Below the pieces are notes generated by a model, which was not told where the DNA came from, did no database searches, and saw only the letters and a list, made by a program, of their open reading frames with translations. 43,163 bases of DNA, taken from NCBI GenBank assembly GCA_016211105.1, contig JACQSX010000025.1:1-43163 (forward strand), read 5' to 3'. This DNA is from Acidobacteriota bacterium (GTDB taxonomy: Bacteria > Acidobacteriota > UBA6911 > JACQSX01). The position numbers and the translations under genes are program-made. Below, piece by piece: positions 24,971 to 34,588 of the stretch (its first letter is position 1; every line of letters starts with the position of its first letter).

Positions 24971-25129
24971 ATGTCCAATCGATACCTGGTGCTGGCAAGA
25001 ATTCGCAAGCGGCTGGAGCTTCTCTATTTAGTGACGAACGCTGCTCCAAGATCCATTAAACCAATCGTGCACAGAATGCTTAGTACCTCGATTCAGGGAC
25101 CAAAACGCCTTTTTCGTCAACTGCAATAG
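24971..25129 (+). CDS. possible small basic protein (52 aa)
   Basis: Between the kinase and the small membrane protein (24738-25175) one plus frame has ATG 24971 with AAGGAAG 7-8 nt before it and runs to TAG 25129. The product is basic (R/K about one in five) with a helical start ARIRKRLELLYLV. I know no relative. The copy of the dispersed repeat core (25079-25095) lies inside the frame and supplies the residues LSTSIQ, so the ORF could be an accident of that insertion. Low confidence; nothing else was found in this 438-bp stretch. Confidence 0.3.
   Translation: MSNRYLVLARIRKRLELLYLVTNAAPRSIKPIVHRMLSTSIQGPKRLFRQLQ
25079..25095 (+). repeat. solo end of dispersed repeat (core CTTAGTACCTCGATTCA)
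   Basis: Identical over 17 bp to the left end at 39917-39933 and to 9465-9481; similarity stops after the final A. It lies between the sensor kinase and the 46-aa membrane protein. Confidence 0.7.
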
Positions 25130-25175
25130 ACGAGAACGAGAAGGTCGAATTGGGCAAAGAATTAAGGAGGCAATC

Positions 25176-25316
25176 ATGATATTCGTGTATATTCTTGTTG
25201 GCGCCTTCATTATCGCTGCCATCCTCTACTGGGGCTTCAAATCGGAGCAGAAGGAAGCCCATCACCTCGATAAGCTTCACATCACTCCGCAGGCCGGTGG
25301 GGGGAAGAAATCCTAG
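25176..25316 (+). CDS. 46-aa single-span membrane protein
   Basis: A tiny protein with one membrane helix (IFVYILVGAFIIAAILYWGF, residues 2-21) followed by a charged, histidine-containing tail (KSEQKEAHHLDKLHI) ending in GGGKKS. AAGGAGG lies 5 nt before the ATG, a near-perfect ribosome site, which makes this gene convincing despite its size. Orientation of the tail is unknown; the positive residues suggest it stays in the cytosol. It lies 131 bp before the acetyl-CoA synthetase gene on the same strand. Small subunits with this layout attach to transporters or oxidases, but no family was recognised. Confidence 0.65.
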   Translation: MIFVYILVGAFIIAAILYWGFKSEQKEAHHLDKLHITPQAGGGKKS

Positions 25317-25447
25317 AGAACGCTTCATTGGCATTACAGTCCCCGGGGTGTGGACAACCCACCTGCGCCCCGTTCTGGCTCAGATCAGGAATTGCGACAG
25401 AATCGTGCGCCGATCTTGCCCGCCACTTTTGCACCAGGAGGAAATAG

Positions 25448-27208
25448 ATGGGCTGGGAAACGATCATAAAATCACTACGAGACCCAATTGTCCCTAACCT
25501 TCTAGATTACACGCAGGCTCAGGCAGCGTTCTCCTGGAAGCAGGCCCGCCGTGAGCTAGAAGGGTTACCCTGCGGGGCAGGCATCAATATCGCTCATGAG
25601 GCGGTGGATCGCCACGCTACCGGGCCTCTTCGCAATCACCTAGCCATGAGATGGCTCGGCAAGAGCGGCAGGATTGAGAACTACACCTTCGCCGAGCTGC
25701 AAACCCTCACGAATCGCTTCGCAAACGTTTTGCGAAGCCTCGACGTGGCCAAAGGGGACCGGGTCTATGTGCTGGCAGGCCGCATCCCTGAACTGTATGT
25801 CACTGCGTTTGGTACTCTAAAGAATCGAAGCGTTTTGTGCCCGCTCTTTTCGGCTTTTGGGCCCGAACCGATCCGGGCGCGGATGGCGCTTGGACAAGCC
25901 AAGGTCCTGATAACAACCGAGTCGCTCTACCAGCGAAAAGTAAGCAAGCTGCGCCCCGCTCTCCCTTCTCTTAAACACGTCCTTCTGATAGGGGATGAGG
26001 AGCAACGGACTTGCGCGCCTGGCACAATGGATTTGCATCGGCTGATGGAGGACGCAAGCAAACAATTTACGATCGAGCCTACGGATCCGGAAGATGTCGC
26101 CCTGCTGCACTTTACCAGTGGAACCACGGGCACTCCTAAAGGTGCGGTCCACGTCCACGAGGCAGTTGTAGCTCATCACATCACTGGAAAACTCGCATTG
26201 GACTTTCACTCCAACGACATCTTTTGGTGCACCGCAGACCCGGGCTGGGTAACCGGTACGTCCTACGGCATCATCGCTCCTCTGACGAATGGCATTACCA
26301 GCATTGTCGATGAGGGCGAGTTCGACGCCGAGCGGTGGTATGCTATCCTTCAGGATCAAAAAGTCTCTGTCTGGTACACGGCGCCTACTGCAATTCGCAT
26401 GATGATGAAAGTTGGCGCGCAGTTGGCTCACAAGTACCACCTGAGCGCGCTCCGCTTCCTTGCCAGTGTTGGAGAACCGTTAAATCCGGAGGCGGTCGTT
26501 TGGGGACAAGAGACCTTTGGCCGCCCTTTCCATGATAACTGGTGGCAGACGGAAACGGGTGGGATCATGATCGCCAACTATGCCGCCATGGATGTTCGCC
26601 CGGGTTCCATGGGCCGTCCGGTGCCTGGAATCGAAGCGGCGATCGTACGCAAGACTGAGGAAGGCAAGGTTGAAATCATCGAGCAACCAGACACTCAAGG
26701 AGAACTGGCGCTGCGTGCGGGCTGGCCGTCGATGTTTCGTAACTACTGGAATGAACCGGAACGCTACAAGAAGTGTTTTGCCGGAGGCTTCTACTTGACA
26801 GGAGACATCGCCAAGCGAGACAAAGACGGCTACTTCTGGTTTGTCGGTCGAAAAGATGATGTGATTAAAAGTTCCGGCCACCTGATCGGTCCATTTGAAG
26901 TAGAAAGTACCCTGATGGAACATCAAGCAGTTGCTGAGGCCGGCGTGATCGGCAAGCCTGACCCAGTGGCGATGGAAGTGGTCAAAGCGTTCGTCTCACT
27001 CAAGGACGGATACACAGTCAGTGAGGCGCTACGGCGGGAGTTACTCGCGTTCGCCCGCGTGCGACTCGGTCCGGTAGTGGCGCCTAAAGAGATCGAGTTC
27101 CGTCCGAAGCTACCACGGACGCGCAGTGGAAAAATTATGCGTCGCCTTCTGAAAGCTGAAGAATTGGGGCTTCCGACAGGCGATACTTCGACGCTCGAGG
27201 ATGGCTGA
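25448..27208 (+). CDS. acsA: acetyl-CoA synthetase, AMP-forming (AcsA-type)
   Basis: A 586-aa adenylate-forming enzyme that joins acetate (or a short acid) to CoA using ATP. The ATP loop is [11 protein letters not shown] (223-233), the adenine pocket [10 protein letters not shown], the hinge motif [17 protein letters not shown], and the catalytic lysine K562 in [10 protein letters not shown], the residue usually controlled by acetylation. Length (586) matches the shorter AcsA branch of Bacillus rather than the ~650-aa proteobacterial Acs. GAGGAAATAG precedes the ATG. PDH genes follow 140 bp later, so acetate and pyruvate feed the same acetyl-CoA pool. Confidence 0.93.
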   Translation: MGWETIIKSLRDPIVPNLLDYTQAQAAFSWKQARRELEGLPCGAGINIAHEAVDRHATGPLRNHLAMRWLGKSGRIENYTFAELQTLTNRFANVLRSLDVAKGDRVYVLAGRIPELYVTAFGTLKNRSVLCPLFSAFGPEPIRARMALGQAKVLITTESLYQRKVSKLRPALPSLKHVLLIGDEEQRTCAPGTMDLHRLMEDASKQFTIEPTDPEDVALLHFTSGTTGTPKGAVHVHEAVVAHHITGKLALDFHSNDIFWCTADPGWVTGTSYGIIAPLTNGITSIVDEGEFDAERWYAILQDQKVSVWYTAPTAIRMMMKVGAQLAHKYHLSALRFLASVGEPLNPEAVVWGQETFGRPFHDNWWQTETGGIMIANYAAMDVRPGSMGRPVPGIEAAIVRKTEEGKVEIIEQPDTQGELALRAGWPSMFRNYWNEPERYKKCFAGGFYLTGDIAKRDKDGYFWFVGRKDDVIKSSGHLIGPFEVESTLMEHQAVAEAGVIGKPDPVAMEVVKAFVSLKDGYTVSEALRRELLAFARVRLGPVVAPKEIEFRPKLPRTRSGKIMRRLLKAEELGLPTGDTSTLEDG

Positions 27209-27351
27209 CGAAAATGGAAATAGAGGTACAAAACTACTCATTGGCGAATGTATGCATTCAGTAAAATCGCGTCTGAGCCGACGCAATGAGTAGTCGGTCC
27301 CTCGATCTCCAGGGCGTGAGCACGACCTTCACTCTCACCGGAGAATTTGAG

Positions 27352-28362
27352 ATGCAGAACATCGATATAAACACAATCGCGCAATCTGATCTGCAGGCGG
27401 TCAAACAGAATCATGCACTCACTCTTCTGCATGAGATGCTGCGCATTCGCCGCTTCGAAGAAAAAGCCGCTGAACTGTACAGTCTCGGCATGATCCGTGG
27501 CTTTCTACATCTTTATATCGGCGAGGAAGCGGTGGCAGTAGGCGCCATGCAAGCCTTCGGGCAACAAGACAGAATCGTAGCCACCTACCGCGAGCACGGA
27601 CATGCATTGGCCCGGGGTGTTCCGATCAGATCCTTGATGGCGGAGATGTACGGCAAGGCCAACGGATGCAGTCGCGGCCGGGGAGGCTCGATGCACTTAT
27701 TTGACGCCGGGCGACGCTTTTACGGAGGCTACGCGATTGTGGGTGGGGGATTGCCGATTGCAGTGGGACTTGCGCTAGCAGACAAACTCCAGTCACGCCC
27801 ATATGTAACCGCCTGTTTCTTTGGCGATGGAGCGGTGGCTGAAGGCGAGTTCCATGAGTCGCTCAATCTCGCCGCTCTGTGGAAACTCCCGGTGCTTTTT
27901 CTGTGCGAAAACAACCTGTACGCCATGGGAACAGCTTTGGCGCGGCACCAGTCACAGACCGACATTGCAATGAAGGCGCAAGGTTACGGTTTTCAAGGTG
28001 AGGCAGTCGACGGCATGGATGTATTGGCCGTCGAGAAGGCAACGCGACGAGTAGCCGATTGGGTGCGACAGGGGAAGGGCCCTTACCTTTTGGAGTTCCG
28101 AACCTATCGTTTTCGAGCCCATTCTATGTACGATCCAGAGCTGTACCGAACCAAGGAGGAAGTCGAACGCTGGAAAGAGCGGTGTCCGATCGCGACCTTC
28201 CAGACCTGGCTTCGCCAGCAGCAGCTTCTCGCCGACACGACTCTTGCTCAAATCGAGGCGGCAGTCGACCATGAGATCGAGGATGCCATCGTCTTTGCGG
28301 AAGCCGGCCCGTCGGAACCCGTGGAGGATCTATTAAGAGACGTTTATACGCAAGAAGGATAG
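27352..28362 (+). CDS. pdhA: pyruvate dehydrogenase E1 component, alpha subunit
   Basis: A 336-aa thiamine-diphosphate enzyme subunit. Visible are [12 protein letters not shown], a [12 protein letters not shown] segment, the conserved [12 protein letters not shown], and the ThDP motif [17 protein letters not shown] ending in [23 protein letters not shown] is the E1-alpha phosphorylation-loop region. The frame opens at 27286, but GGAG 9 nt before ATG 27352 fits better than the unsupported upstream ATG. Forms the alpha2beta2 E1 with the next gene and decarboxylates pyruvate (or a close 2-oxo acid). Acetoin dehydrogenase E1 is a possible alternative and cannot be fully excluded. Confidence 0.9.
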   Translation: MQNIDINTIAQSDLQAVKQNHALTLLHEMLRIRRFEEKAAELYSLGMIRGFLHLYIGEEAVAVGAMQAFGQQDRIVATYREHGHALARGVPIRSLMAEMYGKANGCSRGRGGSMHLFDAGRRFYGGYAIVGGGLPIAVGLALADKLQSRPYVTACFFGDGAVAEGEFHESLNLAALWKLPVLFLCENNLYAMGTALARHQSQTDIAMKAQGYGFQGEAVDGMDVLAVEKATRRVADWVRQGKGPYLLEFRTYRFRAHSMYDPELYRTKEEVERWKERCPIATFQTWLRQQQLLADTTLAQIEAAVDHEIEDAIVFAEAGPSEPVEDLLRDVYTQEG

Positions 28363-28432
28363 CTCCAATCCAGCCGAACGTCCCGTTTTGTGGGCAAACA
28401 CCTTGGAGCCTGTCCAAACCTATCTTTGAGCC

Positions 28433-29401
28433 ATGACAAGAATGACCTATCGCGAGGCGATTCGGGCCGGACTGCGTGAAGCTCTCCGCAGCGACCCACG
28501 CGTGTTTCTCATGGGAGAAGATGTGGGCCGCTATGGCGGCGCCTATGCTTGCAGCCGCGGCCTGTTGGAGGAATTTGGGCCCGAGCGTGTGCGGGACACA
28601 CCTCTCTCGGAATCGACCTTCGTCGGCGCCGGCATCGGAGCCGCCTTAGGTGGAATGCGACCCATCGTGGAGGTGATGACTGTCAACTTCAGCCTCCTCG
28701 CCTTAGATCAGGTGGTCAATAACGCAGCCACGCTCCGCCACATGTCCGGCGGTCAATTCAGCATTCCCCTCGCCGTTCGCATGGCTACTGGAGGAGGACG
28801 CCAGCTCGCTGCGCAGCATTCCCATAGCCTGGAAGGATGGTACGCGCACATCCCGGGAATCAAAGTCCTCACGCCCGCCACGGTGGCCGACGCCAAAGGG
28901 ATGCTGCTGGCTGCATTACAGGATCCGGATCCGGTATTCATCTTTGAGCACGCCATGCTCTATCCCATGGAAGGAGAGTTAGACGAAGACGCGGGGGCGG
29001 CGGACATTTCTCAGGCAAGGGTGCGCCGGCAGGGGAATGACGTTACCCTCATTACTTTCGGCGGGTCGCTTCCTAAGACGCTTGAGGCCGCTGAGCAACT
29101 GGCCAGCCTCGAGATCGAAGCTGAGGTCGTGGACGCCCGCGTGCTGCGGCCATTGGACATATCCACCTTTTTGACCTCGGTTGCCAAGACACATCGAGTA
29201 GTGATCGTAGATGAGGCTTGGCGCACCGGTAGCTTTGCAGCCGAGATCAGCGCTCAAATTATGGAACAGGGCTTCGACCATTTGGACGCGCCGGTGGCGC
29301 GCATATGTGCCGCAGAAGTGCCCATGCCCTACGCAAAGCATCTGGAAGAGGCGGCGTTGCCGCAAGTTGGAATCATCGTCAAGACCGTCCAAGGCTTGTG
29401 A
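28433..29401 (+). CDS. pdhB: pyruvate dehydrogenase E1 component, beta subunit
   Basis: A 322-aa transketolase-like subunit. The start [18 protein letters not shown], then [15 protein letters not shown], the DTPLSE motif, [15 protein letters not shown], and the C-terminal transketolase domain with [11 protein letters not shown] and [10 protein letters not shown] all match E1-beta. It follows E1-alpha by 70 bp and precedes the E2 start by 7 bp. Together with E1 alpha it forms the ThDP site between subunits. Same substrate caveat as for the alpha subunit. Confidence 0.92.
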   Translation: MTRMTYREAIRAGLREALRSDPRVFLMGEDVGRYGGAYACSRGLLEEFGPERVRDTPLSESTFVGAGIGAALGGMRPIVEVMTVNFSLLALDQVVNNAATLRHMSGGQFSIPLAVRMATGGGRQLAAQHSHSLEGWYAHIPGIKVLTPATVADAKGMLLAALQDPDPVFIFEHAMLYPMEGELDEDAGAADISQARVRRQGNDVTLITFGGSLPKTLEAAEQLASLEIEAEVVDARVLRPLDISTFLTSVAKTHRVVIVDEAWRTGSFAAEISAQIMEQGFDHLDAPVARICAAEVPMPYAKHLEEAALPQVGIIVKTVQGL

Positions 29402-29408
29402 TAGAACC

Positions 29409-30611
29409 ATGGCTGAATTTGTAATGCCCTCTCTCGGTGCAGACATGGCTGCAGGCACTCTGGTGGCTTGGCGTAAGAGACCCGGCGACGCCGTTCGCCG
29501 CGGCGACATCATTGCTGAGGTCGAGACCGACAAAGGATTGATCGAGGTGGAGGTTTTCACCCGCGGAGTGATTGAAAAGGTGCTGATCGAACCGGGAGCG
29601 CAAGTTCCCGTAGGCGCCGTCATGGCCATCATTCGAGAGGAAGCAAAGTCGGGCAGAATCGAGACCGCGACTGGCGGGGAGGATCTCGCCGTGAAGCCTA
29701 GAGAGACATTGCCAGTGACGACCGTTCCAACAGGCCAGACATCTTCTCCTCCTGAGGTTGTTTCTCCTCTCTTCCCGTCCCGCCTGCGGATTTCGCCTGC
29801 GGCACGCAAGCTGGCCGCCGAACTTGGAGTCGGCCTGATCTCAGTGAAAGGAACAGGGCCAGCGGGTCGAATCACCCGGCAAGACATCGAGCGCGCGGCT
29901 CAGGTTGAGCGCATCGCTCCGGCGACGCCTGAAATCGCCACGAGTCGCCAGGACAAAATGCGGCAGGCAATTGCGACGGCGATGGCGCGGTCCAAGCGCG
30001 AAATTCCCCATTACTACCTGAGTACCACAATTGACATGAGCGGCGCCTTGAAGTGGCTCACCCAAGAGAACATGAAACGCCCAGTCGAGGAAAGGTTGCT
30101 CTATGCCGTTTTACTCATCAAGGCGGTGGCCCTCGCGCTGAGGGAGATACCTGAATTGAATGCCTTCTGGGTGGAGGGACAAGCAGTGCCCAGCCGAGCG
30201 GTCAACGTGGGCATAGCAATATCACTCCGCCAGGGCGGTCTGGTTGCGCCCGCCCTGCACGATACCGATCAACAGAGCCTGGACCAGCTCATGAAAAACT
30301 TCCGTGATTTGGTGAAGCGCGCTCGCGCCGGTTCGTTACGGAGTTCAGATCTCTCCGATTCTACAATCACCGTGACCAACCTCGGCGACCAGGGAGTAGA
30401 AACGGTTTTCGGAATCATTTACCCACCCCAAGTAGCACTGGTGGGCTTCGGTAAAGTGGTGGAACGTCCTTGGTCACAAGAAGGGCAGATCGTTTCCCGG
30501 CCGGTTATCACGGCTTCACTCTCTGCGGATCATCGCGTGAGTGACGGCCACCGAGGAGGCCTCTTCTTGGCCGCCATGGATCGATTCTTACAGGAACCCA
30601 GCCAGTTATGA
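29409..30611 (+). CDS. pdhC: dihydrolipoyl acyltransferase E2 of the pyruvate dehydrogenase complex
   Basis: A 400-aa E2. Order: one lipoyl domain with lipoyl-lysine K42 in [10 protein letters not shown] (1-~78); a linker rich in T, P and S; a peripheral-subunit binding domain starting [14 protein letters not shown] (127-163); and the catalytic core with DHRVSDG (H375, D379). Start ATG 29409 is used because the lipoyl domain starts there ([10 protein letters not shown]) and only 7 bp follow the E1-beta stop, although the frame reaches back to 29211 inside pdhB. No E3 (lipoamide dehydrogenase) gene is in the window. It overlaps the next gene by 4 bp. Confidence 0.93.
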   Translation: MAEFVMPSLGADMAAGTLVAWRKRPGDAVRRGDIIAEVETDKGLIEVEVFTRGVIEKVLIEPGAQVPVGAVMAIIREEAKSGRIETATGGEDLAVKPRETLPVTTVPTGQTSSPPEVVSPLFPSRLRISPAARKLAAELGVGLISVKGTGPAGRITRQDIERAAQVERIAPATPEIATSRQDKMRQAIATAMARSKREIPHYYLSTTIDMSGALKWLTQENMKRPVEERLLYAVLLIKAVALALREIPELNAFWVEGQAVPSRAVNVGIAISLRQGGLVAPALHDTDQQSLDQLMKNFRDLVKRARAGSLRSSDLSDSTITVTNLGDQGVETVFGIIYPPQVALVGFGKVVERPWSQEGQIVSRPVITASLSADHRVSDGHRGGLFLAAMDRFLQEPSQL

Positions 30612-30862
30612 CCGACGAGGAGATCCGCAGTATTGTTCTTCGTGTCTTGGGAGAGATAGCCCCCGAAGCAGACCTGTCTGAAATCAAGCCCGACGCCGAT
30701 CTTCGTGACCAGCTTGATATTGATTCCATGGATTTCTTGAATTTCATGATTGCTCTGCATCGGGAGCTTCACCTCGAAATTCCCGAGGCAGACTATGCAA
30801 AGCTCTTTACTCTGAACAAGTGTGTGCAATACTTGGCGGCAGCGAGTGCATCCAACCCCTAA
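30608..30862 (+). CDS. acyl carrier protein overlapping the E2 gene
   Basis: An 84-aa acidic four-helix carrier. The phosphopantetheine serine is S40 in [11 protein letters not shown], in the usual place (36-40). The ATG overlaps the E2 stop (ATGA, 4 bp), so it is translated with E2. Family knowledge makes it an ACP; the position behind PDH E2 suggests that acetyl or acyl groups are loaded onto or passed by it, or that it feeds fatty-acid or lipoic acid synthesis (lipoyl cofactor is built on octanoyl-ACP). That functional link is inference. The long '[17 protein letters not shown]' part is standard ACP helix III-IV. Confidence 0.93.
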   Translation: MTDEEIRSIVLRVLGEIAPEADLSEIKPDADLRDQLDIDSMDFLNFMIALHRELHLEIPEADYAKLFTLNKCVQYLAAASASNP

Positions 30863-30919
30863 CCACTCTGCTGCTGGCGCTGAAATTGCATGGATGCCGA
30901 GGCGAGGAGGCACATAAAT

Positions 30920-31330
30920 ATGAAAACAACTTTGATAATTCCGGCGCTATTGGTGGCAGCCATCGTATTGACATTTGCGCTCCCCGAGCCCGCGCGGCAG
31001 CCGGAGCAACAACCTTCGCCAGTAACGATGACCTGTCCGATGATGGGACCGATGCCAGGCGCGCCAGGACGCGTTGTAAGAGGCAACACACAAGAGACGA
31101 TTCAGGGAATGGTCCAAAGAATGAGCGGCATGTTTGCTTTTTCCGCTGAGGAACTCAGCAATGCCCTGGCGCAAAAAAAGACCGAGTTGGGTTTATCCGA
31201 TCCGCAGGTAAAGAAAGTAGCCGATCTGATCGCTTCGCTCCAACAGGAGAAAGCCACAGAACATGTGCGGAGAATGATGGAGCAAACACCAGCCGGGACA
31301 TGTCCTTGCGCACAGCCTGCTTCAAAGTAA
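30920..31330 (+). CDS. small exported protein with a CPMMGPMPG motif
   Basis: A 136-aa protein with an N-terminal signal or anchor helix (KTTLIIPALLVAAIVLTFAL), followed by a proline-rich spacer, a methionine/cysteine cluster MTCPMMGPMPG, two amphipathic helices (~60-115) and a C-terminal TCPCAQPASK. The Met/Cys clusters look suited to bind copper or another soft metal, and the helical part recalls Spy/CpxP-type periplasmic chaperones, but I do not recognise a family. ATG 30920 is chosen because GAGGAGG is 10 nt upstream; the frame opens 30 nt earlier. It follows the ACP by 57 bp on the same strand. Confidence 0.65.
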   Translation: MKTTLIIPALLVAAIVLTFALPEPARQPEQQPSPVTMTCPMMGPMPGAPGRVVRGNTQETIQGMVQRMSGMFAFSAEELSNALAQKKTELGLSDPQVKKVADLIASLQQEKATEHVRRMMEQTPAGTCPCAQPASK

Positions 31331-31550
31331 TTGCGCTTGATAGGCGCATCTCGCCCTGAGAGTGAAAAAGTATTGCACACAGCGTATTCAAAGTGTTCAT
31401 CATTCACAAACCATTGCTGGAAGAATTACCGGAAAAGCCTTTTCGGAAGCAAAATTTACAACCTCGGATGGGCGGCGCAAAAATCAGTTAGGCTCATTTC
31501 GTGCCATGATCACGAAACGCAACTACAAACTGAAAGGAGGAACGACAGCC

Positions 31551-32643
31551 ATGAACACAAGAATCCGCATCCATTGGTTCTCGACTGCGTTGGCCGCCGC
31601 GCTGTTTGTCTGCGGTGCGGTGACGATTGCCGCCGAATAAGACTTTACCACGCTGGTCAAACGCCTCCAACAAGAGAAACCGGAGTTCGTCAAACGCCAT
31701 CAGGCGTTGCTCGCGGAGCACTACGACCTTGCCGACCGCTCAGCCCAGGGTGTCACCATGTCCCGCGGGAAGCCGGTGCAGGAGGGCGCGCGAGTGCGGC
31801 TGCCCAAGGACATGACTTGGGAGAAGCTTGCCGCCATGTCGCCGGAGGACATCAAGAGCAAGAACCTCTGGCCGAAGGCTTGCGGTTGCTGGTCACGCCG
31901 TTTCCTCAAGCCCAGTTCAACGCCACCGAAGACCGCCGCAGCCTTCTCGCGCACCAGGGCGTGGCCTGTTTTGACTGCCACGCCAACGGCCATACAAACG
32001 CGGCCACTCACACCGTCGGCGACATCCGCCCGAACGAACACCGGCATCGCATCGATACCCCCTCTCTCCGCGGCGTCAACATCCAGCGTCTCTTCGGCTC
32101 GCAGCGAGCAATGAAGAGCGTGGAAGACTTCACGGAGTTTGAGCAGCGCGCCGCCTATTTTGACGGCGACCCTGTCCAAGCAGCGAGGAAGGGCGTCAAC
32201 ATCCTTGAGCGCGGCAGCCAGGTGCATTTCATGGCCGAATTCCAAGACTTGCTCGACTTCCCGCCCGCGCCCAAGCTCTCACCATCTTTGGTAAGCTCGA
32301 TCCCGCCAAAGCCAGCGAGAGCGAACGGCGTGGCCAGGAGCTCTTCTTTGGCAAGGCCCAGTGTGCCATTTGCCACACGCCGCCGTATTACACCGACAAC
32401 CTCATGCACAATCTGCGGGTGGAGCGATTCTACAAGGAGACAATGATCAACGGTCGCAAGGCGTCCGCCGATGGCCCGATTAAAACGTTTCCGCTACGAG
32501 GCATCAAGGACTCGCCTCCGTACCTGCACGACGACCGCTTGCTGACGCTGGATGATACGGTAGAGTTCTTCAATCTCGTCTTGGAACTGAAGCTCAACGA
32601 CCAGGAGAAAAGGGACTTAGTGGCCTTCCTACGGGCGCTGTAA
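31551..32643 (+). pseudogene. broken diheme cytochrome c gene
   Basis: A coherent protein can be followed across three frames. It starts with a strong AAAGGAGG at 31533-31540 and ATG 31551, gives a signal peptide (FSTALAAALFVCGAVTIAAE), then meets TAA at 31638-31640. In the same frame the sequence continues (DFTTLVKRLQQEKPEFVKRH) to ~31872, where it shifts by one base into the frame holding ACFDCHANGH (first haem) until ~32278, and shifts again into a frame with QCAICHTPP (second haem), ending at TAA 32641-32643. From memory of related proteins, the region between the two first parts is shorter than usual, so an internal deletion probably caused the first shift. No single ORF would yield a working protein. 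Low base quality of the read is an alternative cause. Confidence 0.82.
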
Positions 32644-32753
32644 GGGTCCCATCATCGAAGGTAGCACTCCACACAAGGCCTCATTAAGGCATGGAGCCGA
32701 CGTGCTGCGCCCTGTCAAACTGCTCCTCAAAATCGTAGGTTATCACCCTTTCC

Positions 32754-33167
32754 CTAAATAGCACGCAGGGCGGTCGCCGCCCTGCGGACGTCGACGGGTT
32801 TTACCCACAGAATTGCTCCGTAGCGTCCCTCCCCGGCACAAACGGCATCGATCGCCGTAACATTGATGTTGGCCGCGGCAAGTCTGCCCATGATCCCGGC
32901 AACGGCGCCGGGCGTATCCTCTCCTTGAATCAAGAAGCCGGTCTTCTTCGGGCTCACCTTCAGTCGCGCCTGCTTGGCAGCCCTCTTAAACGTAGCCGTA
33001 TTCTCAGGGATGAAATCAAGTTGAGCCTTTCGGCCACGGGGGAATCCGGAAAAGGCAAGGAGATTCACGCCCGCGTCCCGAAGCGTCCCGAGCACTTTTG
33101 CTCCCTCCCCCGGTTTGTTCACCGTCTCGATGTGGAAATAATCGACCTTCCGAACCATCTCTGCCAT
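32754..33167 (-). CDS. tandem ACT-domain protein
   Basis: A 137-aa protein made of two ACT-like repeats: residues 6-~72 (VDYFHIETVNKPGEGAKVLG) and 74-137 (KTGFLIQGEDTPGAVAGIMG). Each has the beta-alpha-beta start with a conserved proline-glycine (NKPGE and EDTPGA) that often binds an amino acid. No catalytic domain is attached, as in free-standing regulatory ACT proteins. AAGGAGGAAG lies 3-4 nt before the ATG. It lies downstream of the cytochrome pseudogene on the opposite strand, with no functional link visible. Ligand unknown. Confidence 0.85.
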   Translation of the reverse strand: MAEMVRKVDYFHIETVNKPGEGAKVLGTLRDAGVNLLAFSGFPRGRKAQLDFIPENTATFKRAAKQARLKVSPKKTGFLIQGEDTPGAVAGIMGRLAAANINVTAIDAVCAGEGRYGAILWVKPVDVRRAATALRAI

Positions 33168-33488
33168 TTCTTCCTCCTTCGGACCGAATGAGATCCCCGG
33201 TTGGAACCGCTCAAACGTCCCTGCTTAATCTAGCGCCGGCCCCAATATACACCTCCGCAGCATCGTTCGTCTTGTGCTTTTGACCGACAGCCAATCCCGC
33301 GCTCATGGGCGGGCCTACCCAATGGCGCCACTTCGCGGCTTACGCGGTCACTTTTCAATCACCCACAAATTTGCGCATGTCGATCCGATGGTTATCCTGC
33401 GCGCTATTTCTATGCTACTGTGTGGAGGTCCGAGATCGACTAGAAATCGGAGATTGCAGTCGCGGAGATCCGACGTGAGTGGACAGGC
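33168..33488. other. divergent 321-bp gap without a recognised gene
   Basis: The space between the ACT protein and the YqgE-like gene holds no supported gene, terminator or RNA on either strand. Promoters for both divergent genes should lie here; no clear pair of hexamers was found. Confidence 0.4.
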
Positions 33489-34133
33489 ATGGACAACGCC
33501 GCCCCACCGGGATGGCGGAAATTGAAGCTGGCGTTCCTATTTCTCTTGCTGGCCCTGATGGTGGTAGGCATACTGCCAGGAGGCACGCCGATTGCCAAGA
33601 CGCCGGCGCCGACCGCACTTCGCGGCCACCTGTTGGTTGCTACTTCACAATTGCGCGATCCACCGTTCGCCGGAAGTGTGATCTACATCGTGGAACACAG
33701 CACTGAAGGAGCAATGGGACTCATCGTCAACCAGCCGCTCCGCAAGGTGAGCGTCTCTGAATTCTTGCCACAAAGGAGCATCAAGACTCCTGACGATGCT
33801 TACAAACTGTTAGTCTATTTTGGCGGTCCCGTGGAATTGAATCTTGGTTTTATCCTGCATAGCGCCGATGTAAGGGTGAAGAACAGCCGGGTGATCGCCA
33901 AGGGCGTCGCTATGACTATGGATCCCACCATGCTTCACTCCATCGCACAAGGTAAAGGGCCGAAGAAGTACATCTTTATACTCGGATACGCCGGCTGGAG
34001 AGCAAAGCAGCTCGAAGCTGAGATCATGCGCGGCCTCTGGTTTACAGCCGAAGCCGACCCATCGGCTGTGTTTGCCGAAGATCCAGCTCGGACGTGGAAA
34101 CGTATGATGGACAAGCACGTTTTTCGTCTGTAA
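33489..34133 (+). CDS. YqgE/AlgH-family protein with an N-terminal membrane anchor
   Basis: A 214-aa protein. From residue 44 it matches YqgE/AlgH: LRGHLLVATSQLRDPPF, SVIYIVEHSTEGAMGLIVNQ, VYFGGPVELNLGFIL and GYAGWRAKQLEAEI are in the expected order. Ahead of this sits a hydrophobic helix (LKLAFLFLLLALMVVGIL, 12-29) with basic residues before it, so the protein should be anchored in or exported across the membrane. Typical YqgE is cytosolic and starts directly with the first conserved block. The ATG has only a weak upstream purine stretch, so a shorter start cannot be excluded, but no in-frame ATG removes the helix cleanly. It precedes a STAS gene by 63 bp. Confidence 0.85.
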   Translation: MDNAAPPGWRKLKLAFLFLLLALMVVGILPGGTPIAKTPAPTALRGHLLVATSQLRDPPFAGSVIYIVEHSTEGAMGLIVNQPLRKVSVSEFLPQRSIKTPDDAYKLLVYFGGPVELNLGFILHSADVRVKNSRVIAKGVAMTMDPTMLHSIAQGKGPKKYIFILGYAGWRAKQLEAEIMRGLWFTAEADPSAVFAEDPARTWKRMMDKHVFRL

Positions 34134-34196
34134 AAGGCATTGAAGGGATCCAAAGTTCTCAGTTACGAAGCTCGCACTTCACAAAGGAAGATGAAA

Positions 34197-34538
34197 ATGA
34201 ACATCGCCAGAAGAAGCTTTAATGATGTGTGCATTCTGGACCTGGAGGGGAAAATCGCCATGGGTGAAAGCAGCCTGGCACTGCGAAATGCGATCAGGGA
34301 GTTATTGAACTCTGGACAAAAGTATATCCTCCTGAATATGAGAGATGTCAGCCACATGGACAGTTCGGGAATTGGCGAACTTGTCAGTGCTTACGCCAGT
34401 GTGAGCAACCACGAAGGGCAGTTAAAAATCTTGAACTTGACCAAGAAACTCCACGAGCTGTTGGTAATCACCAAGCTTCTGACGGTTTTTGAATGTTACG
34501 AGAACGAAGGCCAAGCTTTGAACAGTTTCTATAGATAA
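34197..34538 (+). CDS. STAS-domain anti-sigma-factor antagonist
   Basis: A 113-aa single STAS domain (RsbV/SpoIIAA type). The opening strand VCILDLEGKIAMGE, the phosphorylatable serine in HMDSSGIGELV, and the closing LKILNLTKKLHELL match the family. It would bind a cognate anti-sigma kinase (RsbW-like), which is not in the window. The frame runs back to 34140; AAAGGAAG at 34183-34190 favours ATG 34197 (34191 is close). It follows the YqgE-like gene on the same strand. Confidence 0.9.
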   Translation: MNIARRSFNDVCILDLEGKIAMGESSLALRNAIRELLNSGQKYILLNMRDVSHMDSSGIGELVSAYASVSNHEGQLKILNLTKKLHELLVITKLLTVFECYENEGQALNSFYR

Positions 34539-34588
34539 GAGTCGAACTGCAGTAGCTGGCCCATCGGCTAAAATTCACATTCCAGCCG

